Counted from the stretch's first letter, positions 1 through 6,941 are shown. The stretch is DNA of 40,441 bases from RGIG8775 sp045128735 (GCA_045128735.1 JBGVRT010000135.1:1-40441), one strand, 5' to 3'. Numbers and translations are program-made. Notes: generated by a model from the letters alone, not told the origin.

Positions 1-71
1 CAACCTAGCCTTGACTGTTCTTCCTGATGGTTTGACGAGTATCGGCAGTAATGCGTTCTATGGTTGCACCA
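1..71. repeat. Terminal direct repeat (left copy), circular overlap
   Basis: These 71 bases are identical to 40371-40441. They hold one full 69-bp fibre repeat plus two bases, but the exact sequence differs from the other fibre repeats (ending in TATGGTTGCACCA), so the match is not just any repeat unit. The simplest reading is an assembly overlap of a circular molecule of 40,370 bp. The alternative is a contig break inside the repeat array. Confidence 0.85.
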
Positions 72-268
72 ACCTATATTTTATTGACCTAACCAAATTC
101 ACAAATCCGCAGTCTATTCCTATTCTTGTGGATGCAAACGCTTTTCAGGGCATTCCTGCGCAAGCTCAATTCCAAGCTATCAATCAAGAAATGTACGACG
201 CTTTTACGGCGGCGACAAACTGGTCAACACTATCTAGTAAATTCGTTGTGAAGGGAGCGACAACATGA
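1..268 (+). CDS. LRR (BspA-like) tail fibre, 3' part; continues from 39301
   Basis: This is the C-terminal end of the fibre gene that starts at 39301. Bases 1-71 repeat 40371-40441 exactly, and the reading frame (codons starting at position 2) matches the frame that runs off the right end, so joining the ends gives one 445-residue protein. The piece here has one more 23-residue repeat (LTVLPDGLTSIGSNAF type), then a capping region (FIDLTKF and a helix with YDAFTAATNW) before the TGA at 266-268. BspA-type leucine-rich repeats are common in adhesins of gut Firmicutes, so a receptor-binding role at the tail tip is likely. The stop overlaps the next start (ATGA). Confidence 0.88.
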   Translation, partial: NLALTVLPDGLTSIGSNAFYGCTNLYFIDLTKFTNPQSIPILVDANAFQGIPAQAQFQAINQEMYDAFTAATNWSTLSSKFVVKGATT

Positions 269-510
269 TTATCAAAGAATTATACACCACCAGACCTGAC
301 GGCGTAAAGCTGTTTCTGAATTATTCCGACAAGGGCGTTTATATCCGTCAAGACCAGACTGGTATCGAGTACACCGAAGCGATCGACGTTGAAACTGCTC
401 CGTATACGTACACCGAAACCAACAAGCCGATTGAATCCGATCCCGATTTGACGGTGGATGATACGCTGGAAATGCTTGAGGAGATGGGGGTTAATACGAA
501 TGATCAGTAA
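265..510 (+). CDS. Small conserved phage protein after the fibre gene
   Basis: An 81-residue soluble acidic protein (MIIKELYTTRPDGVKLF...). The start overlaps the fibre stop as ATGA, so it is translationally coupled to the fibre. It has no signal peptide, membrane segment or motif that I recognise. Small proteins in this position, between the receptor-binding protein and the holin, are common in phages of Firmicutes and are usually annotated as hypothetical; an accessory role in the fibre or baseplate is only inferred from position. Confidence 0.75.
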   Translation: MIIKELYTTRPDGVKLFLNYSDKGVYIRQDQTGIEYTEAIDVETAPYTYTETNKPIESDPDLTVDDTLEMLEEMGVNTNDQ

Positions 511-673
511 GAAGCAACTGCAAAGGAACGTTGACGCGACCAAGGCGAACACGAAAGAAGCACTCACGACCGTGTATGAATCACTGAATCAAGGTCAGCA
601 GAAGAAGCTGTTGAAAAACGAAAAGGTCAAGGCGCTGCTGATATTCTACGGCGTGATCGAAGAAGATGAATGA
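500..673 (+). CDS. Small basic conserved phage protein
   Basis: The ATG at 500 is chosen because it overlaps the previous stop and follows a purine-rich GAGGAGATGGGG stretch. The product has 57 residues, is helical and Lys-rich, with ISKKQLQRN at the start and GQQKKLLKNEKVKALL near the end. This pattern is familiar in small proteins next to lysis modules of Clostridia phages, but no function is known to me. A longer in-frame start at 458 would read through the preceding gene and is less likely. Confidence 0.7.
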   Translation: MISKKQLQRNVDATKANTKEALTTVYESLNQGQQKKLLKNEKVKALLIFYGVIEEDE

Positions 674-701
674 TCGATAGCGTAGAGTGGAGGTGATTCC
701 A

Positions 702-941
702 TTGTCCGAAACGGTTATTGTCGCCCTGCTGAGTCTGCTCGGTTCACTGGGCGGCACGCTCGGCGGCATAGCACTCAATTCCAAACTGAGCAACTACCGC
801 ATTGAACAGCTTGAAAAGAAGGTTGACAAGCACAACAACCTGATCGAGCGCATGTTCAAGGCGGAGGAAAACATCAATTTACTGGACGAAAAAGTGAAGG
901 TCGCCAACCACAGGCTTGACGATCTCGAAAAGAAAGGGTGA
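702..941 (+). CDS. Membrane-anchored coiled-coil lysis-module protein
   Basis: The start is TTG at 702, set 6 bases after a perfect GGAGGTG at 689-695; the GTG at 687 lies inside that ribosome site and cannot be the start. The 79-residue product has one N-terminal membrane segment (VIVALLSLLGSLGGTLGGIAL) followed by a charged heptad-like coiled coil (RIEQLEKKVDKHNNLIERM...LDDLEKKG). XhlA-type hemolysin proteins of Bacillus phages also pair a coiled coil with one membrane segment, though in the other order. It lies four bases before the holin, so a helper role in lysis (holin partner or antiholin) is inferred. Confidence 0.75.
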   Translation: MSETVIVALLSLLGSLGGTLGGIALNSKLSNYRIEQLEKKVDKHNNLIERMFKAEENINLLDEKVKVANHRLDDLEKKG

Positions 942-945
942 TTCC

Positions 946-1152
946 ATGAAAAAGATTTTTACAAAGGAATGGTTCGCGGCGGCAGGTATCAGAGCGCTGA
1001 AAACCGTCGCACAGACAGCGGTCGCTTCCATCGGCGTGACCGCGATGATTCATGAAGTGGACTGGCTCGTCGTCGGTTCCACAGCGGCGCTTGCCGGTGT
1101 GCTCAGCCTGCTGACCTCGATCGCAGGATTGCCGGAGGTCTCCAATGATTAA
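946..1152 (+). CDS. Holin, phage r1t family
   Basis: A 68-residue protein starting at ATG 946. It fits the lactococcal phage r1t holin family: a short charged N-terminus (KKIFTKEWFAAAGIRALKT), a first membrane helix (VAQTAVASIGVTAMI), a tryptophan-containing turn (HEVDWLVVG), and a second helix ending in LTSIAGLPE. Holins collect in the inner membrane and open holes at a set time so the endolysin can reach the wall. Its stop overlaps the endolysin start, as is usual for lysis cassettes. Confidence 0.88.
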   Translation: MKKIFTKEWFAAAGIRALKTVAQTAVASIGVTAMIHEVDWLVVGSTAALAGVLSLLTSIAGLPEVSND

Positions 1153-2254
1153 CACCATCGGAAAGCACGGCGTAGATATTGGCGATCACAACGGCGATAT
1201 TGACATGGAAGCAGTCAAGGCGGCTGGATATGATTTCGTGATGATAAAGTTGGGCTATGGTTCGGACTTTACCAATCAGGACGATCACCAGTTTGAAGTA
1301 AACGTGCGCAAGGCTGAATCGCTCGGTATGCCGTGGGGTGCGTGGTTGTACTCCTACGCGCTGAACGGTGAGCAAGCCCAGAGTGAGCTGGAACACATGT
1401 TGCGCATGTTGAAAGGTAAGCGCCCGACAATGCCGATTGCGCTAGACGTGGAAGATTCCGACGATTACCGCAAGAATCACGGCGGCTGGAATTATCAGAA
1501 CGTCACCAACTGCACACGGATTGTCCTTGACGGATTAAAAGCGGCAGGCTATTATCCCATGCTCTATACCGGCTTTGAGGAAATCGAAAACTATATTGCC
1601 GATGACATTTGGCAGAATGTTGATCTTTGGTTTGCTCATTGGGCTTATTCCTGCGGTTATCATGGGGATAACCTGTGCATTTGGCAGTATGGCGGTGAAT
1701 ATAACGCGATCGAGAGCAATTCTATCCCCGGTGTGGGCGTGATCGACAAAGACCTCTGCTACCGCGACTATCCGACCATCATCAAAAGCGGCGGCTGGAA
1801 CAACTGGGGAACGCCCGAACCGCTCCCTGATTATCCCGACGACGATTATCCACCGTACCAGAACGGCACTGTGAAAGATGTGCAGGAGTGGCTAAATTCA
1901 GCCTATGGCGCGAGTTTAGAGGTTGACGGTATCTGCGGACAGCTCACCCGAAAAGCCTTAATTTCGGCGTTACAGACGATTCTAAACGATACCTACGGCG
2001 CAGGACTGGACGTTGACGGCATATTTGGCAGAAAAACAAAAGCGGCTATCCGTAATCTGAGCAACGGCGACACAGGCGATTATGTCAGAATGTTGCAAGG
2101 CTTCTTGATTGGCAGAGGTCAGGACACAGGCGGTTTTGACGGCATTTTCGGCAACGAAACCGAAAGCGCGGTCAGAACCTTCCAGACCGTTCATAACCTG
2201 ACCGTCGACGGCATCGCCGGCAAGAATACGTTTGAGGCATTGGCGAGGGAGTAA
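1145..2254 (+). CDS. Endolysin: GH25 muramidase with peptidoglycan-binding repeats
   Basis: A 369-residue lysin starting at ATG 1145 after GGAGGT. Residues 8-200 are a glycoside hydrolase family 25 domain: GVDIGDHNG with Asp11, and ALDVED with Asp101 and Glu103, the acidic pair of the family. This domain cuts the MurNAc-GlcNAc bond. A Pro/Asp-rich linker (PEPLPDYPDDDYPPY) leads to tandem PG_binding_1 repeats, with VDGICG, VDGIFG, FDGIFG and VDGIAG turns, that anchor the enzyme to the wall. There is no signal peptide, so export depends on the holin encoded just upstream. Confidence 0.95.
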   Translation: MINTIGKHGVDIGDHNGDIDMEAVKAAGYDFVMIKLGYGSDFTNQDDHQFEVNVRKAESLGMPWGAWLYSYALNGEQAQSELEHMLRMLKGKRPTMPIALDVEDSDDYRKNHGGWNYQNVTNCTRIVLDGLKAAGYYPMLYTGFEEIENYIADDIWQNVDLWFAHWAYSCGYHGDNLCIWQYGGEYNAIESNSIPGVGVIDKDLCYRDYPTIIKSGGWNNWGTPEPLPDYPDDDYPPYQNGTVKDVQEWLNSAYGASLEVDGICGQLTRKALISALQTILNDTYGAGLDVDGIFGRKTKAAIRNLSNGDTGDYVRMLQGFLIGRGQDTGGFDGIFGNETESAVRTFQTVHNLTVDGIAGKNTFEALARE

Positions 2255-2257
2255 ATA

Positions 2258-3052
2258 ATGGGCGCAACAAGTCAAAATATCAATTTGTTTAACGATTACG
2301 AAGGATTTGTCGAAAAATTCAAGCCCAAAAAGACAACAGATGATTGTTATACACCGCCGCTCGTTTATGAAGCTATTTCCGAATGGGTGTCGTCGCAGTA
2401 TGGACTTGACAAAAACACATTTTTTCGCCCGTTCTATCCGGGCGGAGACTACGAAAACGAAGATTACACTGACAAAATTGTTGTCGATAATCCTCCGTTT
2501 TCGATTCTGTCAAAAATTGTAAAGTGGTACATATCCCATAATGTGCGCTTTTTCTTGTTTGCACCTACGCTTACCACCATCACACGGCTTTCCGACGTAT
2601 GCACCGCGCTCCCCATTGGCGCAGATATCACTTATGAAAACGGCGCTGTTATTTCAACGTCTTTCTGCACTAACCTTGAGCCGCACGATATTCGTATGAA
2701 AACCGCGCCAAGTTTGTATGAGGCAGTCAAAAAAGCCAACGACGAGAATCGCAAGCAATCAACTAAAGCATTACCAAAATACTGTTATCCTCCGCAGTTG
2801 ATTACATCGGCGCAGATATATCCTTTCAATAAATACGGAATTGAATTGACAATTCCGAGAGCGGAGAGTGAAAGAGTATCAAGGCTTGACGCTCAAAAGC
2901 ACAATAAAAAGAGTGTGTTTGGTTGCGGCTTATTATTGTCGGAACGCTTGACCGCCGAACGCGAGAAAGCCGAACGCGAGAAAGCCGAACGCTATCAACT
3001 CAGCGAAAGAGAGCTAAATCTTATTAAAATGCTTTCAAAATCAAGTCAATAG
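2258..3052 (+). CDS. DNA adenine methyltransferase, EcoRI-methylase type (orphan)
   Basis: A 264-residue protein. Residues 77-82 read DNPPFS, the (D/N)PP(F/Y) motif IV of amino-methyltransferases, and residues 56-67 (FFRPFYPGGDYE) sit where the SAM-binding motif I is expected; the arrangement resembles EcoRI-type adenine methylases. TTDDCYTPP near the N-terminus is also typical. The C-terminus carries a short charged repeat (REKAEREKAER). No restriction enzyme gene is adjacent. It lies at the end of the late unit, next to attP, which fits late self-methylation of phage DNA against host restriction. Target sequence unknown. Confidence 0.78.
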   Translation: MGATSQNINLFNDYEGFVEKFKPKKTTDDCYTPPLVYEAISEWVSSQYGLDKNTFFRPFYPGGDYENEDYTDKIVVDNPPFSILSKIVKWYISHNVRFFLFAPTLTTITRLSDVCTALPIGADITYENGAVISTSFCTNLEPHDIRMKTAPSLYEAVKKANDENRKQSTKALPKYCYPPQLITSAQIYPFNKYGIELTIPRAESERVSRLDAQKHNKKSVFGCGLLLSERLTAEREKAEREKAERYQLSERELNLIKMLSKSSQ

Positions 3053-3270
3053 TTGGTGAATTAGTTGGTGTATTCTCAAAACAGTTGCTCTATTTCTGCA
3101 AACAGTTGTCAAATTTCAAACTGTACTTTGCATTTTTGACGGATATAATTAAAACTATACTTGCACTTTTTGGAAAAGAGTTGTATAATAAAATAAATCG
3201 GGAAATCAGCACTTTCGCCACATAATTGACACAGTAAAGCCGATTCAGCCGATAAACACTAGTTTCAAAT

Positions 3271-3296
3271 GGGTTCGATTCCCCCCATCTCCACCA
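3271..3296 (+). other. Probable att core: 3' end of tmRNA or tRNA-Ala gene
   Basis: The 26 bases contain a T-loop (TTCGATT), a C-rich 3' T-stem strand, and the acceptor-end CATCTCCACCA. That acceptor end would pair with GGGGATG and so form the G3-U70 pair that marks alanine-charged RNAs, which means tmRNA (ssrA) or tRNA-Ala. The 5' T-stem partner is not complete here (bases before GGG do not pair), so only the 3' piece is phage-borne, as expected for an attP core that restores the host gene after integration. Which of the two RNA genes it is cannot be settled here; tmRNA is slightly favoured. Confidence 0.72.
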
Positions 3297-3301
3297 AAAC
3301 G

Positions 3302-3330
3302 CCGCCTTTCACTATGAAGGGCGGTTTTTG
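3302..3330 (+). terminator. Rho-independent terminator next to att core
   Basis: A 9-bp stem (CCGCCTTTC with GAAGGGCGG, one G-U pair), a 5-base loop and a TTTTT tail, 5 bases after the CCA end of the att core. It probably terminates the host tmRNA/tRNA after integration, and in the circular phage it can end the late transcript that runs through the methyltransferase gene. Confidence 0.75.
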
Positions 3331-3462
3331 CCTTTAATAAGCCATTTTCCGCATGGGCAGTGATGTTTTCGGTGTTCTATGCCGTAGAACGCACGCGCAT
3401 AAAAGTGCATTCAATGACATTCAAAAGCATACACAGTGACACAGAAATGACACAGTAAAAAA

Positions 3463-3491
3463 GGGCTCCCGAACACTCAGGAGCTCTTTTT
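3463..3491. terminator. Bidirectional terminator at the integrase stop
   Basis: A stem of about 10 bp with one mismatch (GGGCTCCCGA with TCAGGAGCTC) and a 4-base loop. It is followed by TTTTT on the plus strand and by a T run on the minus strand, so it can work both ways. The integrase stop codon (3477-3479) lies inside the 3' half of the hairpin. Confidence 0.72.
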
Positions 3492-4628
3492 GATTGCTTT
3501 ATTAAACCCGCCGGCGACGAACCTTATCAGCCTGTCATTATTTTTCTTGCGGCTCTGTTCCGTGACGTGAGTATATATATCTCTGGTGGTGGATTCTTTG
3601 GCGTGTCCTAACATGCGCTGTGCTTCCTTCACGTCTACTTTAGACCAGCACAATATTGTAGCATAGCCATGCCGCATACAATGCGCTGTCAGCTTGCACA
3701 AGCCGTTTTCGTCGCAATAGTCCTGTAACCCTGACTTTACATAAAAATCGTCCCACAGGCGCGTATACTGGCTTTCTGTCATATATTCGCCGTTTTGGTT
3801 CGGGAACACCAGACCTTTGCCGGGTTTTAGGTGCCGTTTCAGCGCAGGAAGGAGCACGACTTCACGGATCCCCTTTTTCGTTTTCGGTTTTTTGACGAAC
3901 GGCACGGAATGTTCCCAACTGAGTGATTTTGAAATGGAGATCACATTGCGTTCAAAATCAATGTCAGACCATTCGAGCGCTAGCGCTTCACCGCGGCGGC
4001 AGCCTGAGAACATCACGAACAGGGCGAACAGTCCGAACGGCAGCGCGGCGCTGTCAATCACTATCCGCATTTCGGCAGGTGTGATATATCGCCGCTCGGT
4101 TCCTTCCTTGCCTATACCGAGACGGAGCTGATGGCATGGGTTATAATGTATATCATAATCTCTTGATCTGACAGCATAGCCCATGATCGAGGACAGCACG
4201 TTGATATAGTTGCTGATGGTGTGTTTAGTGAATGATCGGGGCAGAGACTGCGCGTATTCCACGACATGAAACGGCTGAATATCCTTAACATATACACCCT
4301 CAAAATAGTCCAATGCCGCTTCCGTCGCCTTGACATAGCCGTGCGCTGTTGACGGTTGAAGGGTAATCACATAGTTATCCTGCCAGTCCGTCACAAGAGC
4401 GGAGAAAAGAGCGCCGTGTTCGGCTTCTTCCGAAAAGGCGGCAATCTTTTGATAGACTTCCTTCTCCGTCTTACCTCGGAACATTTTGCGCTTTCCGTTG
4501 ATCGTCATTGATTTCTCATACAGTCCATCTGGGCGGCGGTACAGCTTCTTTTTCTCGGTCGGTGTGCCGCAGTGATTGCAGAATTTTGAGCCGTCAGGGA
4601 TTGTTTTTCGGCATTTCTTGCATTTCAT
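3477..4628 (-). CDS. int: Tyrosine integrase with N-terminal zinc ribbon
   Basis: The start at 4628 is chosen because AAAGGAG lies just upstream; a longer frame to 4745 has no ribosome site. The 383-residue product begins with a zinc ribbon (Cys3, Cys6, Cys17, Cys20), followed by an AP2-like arm-binding region (RRPDGLYEKSMTINGKRK), a core-binding helical domain (about 70-165) and the catalytic domain: Arg211 (SGCRRGEALAL), His316-x-x-Arg319 (HCMRH), His342 (LGHA) and the nucleophile Tyr352 (DIYTH). It recombines attP with the host att site. It sits beside attP and is last in the leftward lysogeny operon. Confidence 0.95.
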   Translation of the reverse strand: MKCKKCRKTIPDGSKFCNHCGTPTEKKKLYRRPDGLYEKSMTINGKRKMFRGKTEKEVYQKIAAFSEEAEHGALFSALVTDWQDNYVITLQPSTAHGYVKATEAALDYFEGVYVKDIQPFHVVEYAQSLPRSFTKHTISNYINVLSSIMGYAVRSRDYDIHYNPCHQLRLGIGKEGTERRYITPAEMRIVIDSAALPFGLFALFVMFSGCRRGEALALEWSDIDFERNVISISKSLSWEHSVPFVKKPKTKKGIREVVLLPALKRHLKPGKGLVFPNQNGEYMTESQYTRLWDDFYVKSGLQDYCDENGLCKLTAHCMRHGYATILCWSKVDVKEAQRMLGHAKESTTRDIYTHVTEQSRKKNNDRLIRFVAGGFNKAIKKSS

Positions 4629-4691
4629 AGTTGCTCCTTTCTTTTTTTTCGAAAAAAGGCGCAAAAATCCCTTGTGATTTCTCGAAAATTC

Positions 4692-4720
4692 TTGAAAACA
4701 CAAGGAAAATATGGTAGAAT
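4692..4720 (+). promoter_or_regulatory. Promoter antisense to the integrase leader
   Basis: TTGAAA at 4692-4697, a spacer of exactly 17 bases, and TAGAAT at 4715-4720 on the plus strand. All flanking genes are on the minus strand, so this promoter would drive only a short transcript that ends at the strong hairpin at 4765-4809. Confidence 0.45.
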
Positions 4721-4726
4721 TAAGTT

Positions 4727-4809
4727 GCTGATTTAAGCCTACCATGCGCCTTGTGTGTATGGTGACCGCTCTATCCTGTTGGCGCAGGGTAGGGCGGTTT
4801 TTATTTTTA
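4727..4809 (+). ncRNA. Predicted small RNA antisense to the int leader
   Basis: A transcript of about 80 nt is predicted between the promoter at 4692-4720 and the terminator at 4765-4809. It has no convincing reading frame. Within it TGCGCC (4745-4750) can pair with GGCGCA (4781-4786), which overlaps the loop of the terminator hairpin, so an alternative fold or pseudoknot is possible. It lies opposite the integrase mRNA leader and could tune int expression, as antisense RNAs do in other phages. This is inference from sequence signals only. Confidence 0.38.
4765..4809 (+). terminator. Strong plus-strand terminator upstream of int
   Basis: A 14-bp stem (ACCGCTCTATCCTG with CAGGGTAGGGCGGT, several G-U pairs), a 6-base loop TTGGCG, then TTTTATTTTTA. 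The T tract is on the plus-strand side only; on the minus strand the hairpin is followed by CACCATAC, so it is not a terminator for the lysogeny operon. Confidence 0.7.
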
Positions 4810-4823
4810 TGGATTGATATGCC

Positions 4824-5822
4824 CTAAATGTTCAGTAAATCATAAAATGTTTGTTCAGATATTATTTCTATGTCTTGACCTTTTAATTTGAGCGCTTCTG
4901 CCTTTTTTTGCTTTGAACTTTTTCCGTCAATAATTGTTTTGCAATAGTCATTATTTCCTAAAATCAAAAAATTTGTTTGCTTAGTTACACTATTGCGGAC
5001 ACGTCCTCCAATGTTTACTACTAGTTGCATTGCGTCCTCGCGCTTTATTCGCTCTAATTTACCAGTAAAGACACATTCTTTATCATAAAATAAATTTGTA
5101 TCATCAATTTGATTTTCATCAGGTATAATTTTTGAAATATCGTATAGTCTTTTTCTGCTATTTTTGAAGGATTTATAGAACAAATCCAGTGTTCCGTACT
5201 GCTTGACAGCCTCTGATTTACATCGGTTGAATAATGCTAAAGTTGTTAAGCAATCGTCATAAGCACGATGCGCTCCTGTGGCTTCAAGTGAAAGAAGATT
5301 AACCATATCTTTTAATCTATGGTGCTTTTCTTGGCTGTAAAGTTTCCTGCAAAGTCTTAGCGTATTGATATAATCATTATAAATTATTTTTTCAGTGTTT
5401 GCGCACAAAAAATAGATATCAAAAGAAATATTGTGCCCGACAATAGGAAGGTCACCTAAAAAAGCAAGAAAATCTGGTACAACCAAATCTATTGAGGGGC
5501 AATTACTAACCATTTCGTTTGTGATTCCGGTTAATTCTGTAATAAATTCATCAATTTCTTCACCGGGGTTTATTAACGTTTGAAAAGAGTCAGTTATAGT
5601 ATTGCTTTCAACTTTAATCGCGCCAATTTCAATTATTTTATCAAAATCACGGTCTAGTCCTGTGGTTTCAAAATCCATTATGACAAAAGAATCCGGAAAA
5701 TCAATTATGCTTTTCCCTTTTTTGTTCTCTATTTTCTTTTTCTCACGTATTTCGGGACCTACATAAACCTCGATACCATACACATCTTTTAATTCTTGAA
5801 TGATATTATCTACATTTTCCAT
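4824..5822 (-). CDS. DEDDh 3'-5' exonuclease with C-terminal BRCT domain
   Basis: A 332-residue protein related to the proofreading subunit (epsilon, DnaQ) of DNA polymerase III. Exo I is DFETTG (Asp50, Glu52), Exo II is HNISFD (Asp135) and Exo III is HRAYDD (His185, Asp190), so the active site is complete. From about residue 248 a BRCT domain follows (CVFTGKLERIKRED, then NFLILG near the end), the same type found in DNA ligase and some DnaQ-like proteins. It is co-oriented with the repressor and integrase and is strongly AT-rich compared with the replication genes, so it looks like an acquired gene expressed in the lysogen. Its role there (repair or defence against other phages) is not known. 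Confidence 0.85.
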   Translation of the reverse strand: MENVDNIIQELKDVYGIEVYVGPEIREKKKIENKKGKSIIDFPDSFVIMDFETTGLDRDFDKIIEIGAIKVESNTITDSFQTLINPGEEIDEFITELTGITNEMVSNCPSIDLVVPDFLAFLGDLPIVGHNISFDIYFLCANTEKIIYNDYINTLRLCRKLYSQEKHHRLKDMVNLLSLEATGAHRAYDDCLTTLALFNRCKSEAVKQYGTLDLFYKSFKNSRKRLYDISKIIPDENQIDDTNLFYDKECVFTGKLERIKREDAMQLVVNIGGRVRNSVTKQTNFLILGNNDYCKTIIDGKSSKQKKAEALKLKGQDIEIISEQTFYDLLNI

Positions 5823-5872
5823 TAATTATCTCTTCCCTAAAAAATTATTGCATAATTCTTCTAACAGTATCA

Positions 5873-6271
5873 TTATTCCCTTTGCCTTTCTCCAATCTTT
5901 TCGGCTAATTCATTGCGTATCTTTTTTATGTCATCATCGTTTGACGACAGTCCCGCCATAGATAATTGCAGTGAAAGATTGGATAACATAACTTTAACTG
6001 TAGAGGAATCAAGGTCGCTGATCAGCTCGTCTGTTGTTTTGCTGGATTGTTTATCCATTGTTTGGCTATTAGATTTTAACCGTGATTGTACCTCGCTGAC
6101 AACTGTTTTAAGCTCTTCTTTTGTAATCTTGTAATCAAGATATTCATCAACTGATGTAATGACCTTCTTGATGGCATTGGTCTCAGATTGGTTAAGAGCG
6201 GACTTATTTCCGCATGATGATAAGCTAAAAATAATTAAAATAGGTAATAATAAACAAAGTACCTTCTTCAT
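5873..6271 (-). CDS. Small lipoprotein in the repressor operon
   Basis: A 132-residue protein with a type II signal peptide: MKK, a hydrophobic stretch (VLCLLLPILIIFSL) and the lipobox LSSC with the lipid-bearing Cys20. The mature part is hydrophilic and helical. The ribosome site AAGGAGAGG is strong. It follows the repressor by 13 bp and so is very likely made by the lysogen. Prophage lipoproteins in this position are known from other phages to block superinfection (for example Ltp of phage TP-J34); that role is possible but not shown here. Sequence is not recognised otherwise. Confidence 0.8.
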   Translation of the reverse strand: MKKVLCLLLPILIIFSLSSCGNKSALNQSETNAIKKVITSVDEYLDYKITKEELKTVVSEVQSRLKSNSQTMDKQSSKTTDELISDLDSSTVKVMLSNLSLQLSMAGLSSNDDDIKKIRNELAEKIGERQRE

Positions 6272-6284
6272 CGTTATCCTCTCC

Positions 6285-6920
6285 TTATTGCAATTCCTTC
6301 ATAATCTGTTTAACCAATCCCACAACTCGCACACGTAAGACCTCAGAGCCTTCAAAGCGTCGCGGCGGATAATAGGGGTTGACCGAGATCAATTCTATCC
6401 AATCTTTTCCATATTGGATTTTTTTGACAACAGCCTCCTCACCGTCAATCAGTACGACGGCGATCTGTCCGTTATCAACACTTTCCTGCATTCTTATTAA
6501 AATCTTGCTTCTGTCATCAATCAGCGGTGACATGCTATCACCGGTGACGTTTACCCAAATATATTTATCTTTTTCCGCTGTGTTACTTATATAAGTAGGG
6601 ATATAACCCACCGGAATGTTTTCCGCAGGAGCACCGAATCCGGCGGCAACAGAGCTAAAAACAGGGCGCATGAACACCTGATCTGTAGGGAGCGGCGCTG
6701 CATTGCTTTCCCAACCCATAATATACGCAGCCGAAACGCCGACGGCTCTTGCTATCGACTGAATAGCGTCTATCGGGATTTTCTTTGTAGATCCGCTGGC
6801 GTATCTTTGTATAGATGATTTTGCAATTTTGGTGATTCGCTCTAGCTCAACATACGACAAGCCGGATTTTTCAATAGATTCTTTTAATCTGTTAACGATT
6901 CCTTGTAATTCGTCTGTCAT
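6285..6920 (-). CDS. CI-like repressor: HTH plus S24 self-cleaving domain
   Basis: A 211-residue lambda CI/LexA-type repressor. Residues 5-70 are an XRE helix-turn-helix (LERITKIAKSSIQRYASGST). The C-terminal half is a peptidase S24 domain with an Ala93-Gly94 cleavage site (SVAAGFG), the catalytic Ser129 (GDSMSP) and Lys166 (EEAVVKK). RecA filaments formed after DNA damage should trigger self-cleavage and induction. AAGGAGGG precedes the ATG. It heads the leftward operon and most likely binds the palindromes at 6998-7013, 7046-7061 and 7283-7298. Confidence 0.94.
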   Translation of the reverse strand: MTDELQGIVNRLKESIEKSGLSYVELERITKIAKSSIQRYASGSTKKIPIDAIQSIARAVGVSAAYIMGWESNAAPLPTDQVFMRPVFSSVAAGFGAPAENIPVGYIPTYISNTAEKDKYIWVNVTGDSMSPLIDDRSKILIRMQESVDNGQIAVVLIDGEEAVVKKIQYGKDWIELISVNPYYPPRRFEGSEVLRVRVVGLVKQIMKELQ

Positions 6921-6941
6921 GTCAATCCCTCCTTGTTATGT

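Larger units (their letters stand above)
3227..3459 (+). repeat. Integrase arm-type sites: TGACACAG repeats
   Basis: Direct copies at 3227-3238 (TGACACAGTAAA), 3437-3446 (TGACACAGAA) and 3448-3459 (TGACACAGTAAA). The right pair is spaced by 11 bp, about one helical turn. One copy lies left of the att core and two lie right, the usual layout of arm sites bound by a tyrosine integrase N-terminal domain. The function is inferred from repeat and position. Confidence 0.55.
3053..3476. other. attP region (intergenic)
   Basis: This 424-bp stretch has no gene. It is AT-rich on the left, with short direct repeats (AGTTGGTG twice, AACAGTTG twice), then holds the probable att core at 3271-3296, a terminator at 3302-3330, a perfect small inverted repeat GTTCTA/TAGAAC at 3372-3388, and three copies of TGACACAG placed on both sides of the core. 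It lies directly beside the integrase gene, as attP usually does. Confidence 0.75.

Noticed and set aside
3271..3296. A complete phage-encoded tRNA or tmRNA
   Set aside because: Only the 3' T-loop and acceptor strand are present; no matching 5' half, D arm or anticodon arm, and no tmRNA tag sequence was found upstream.
4629..4745. Longer N-terminus of the integrase
   Set aside because: The frame is open to 4745, but there is no ribosome site, and the zinc ribbon starts directly at the ATG at 4628, which has AAAGGAG upstream.
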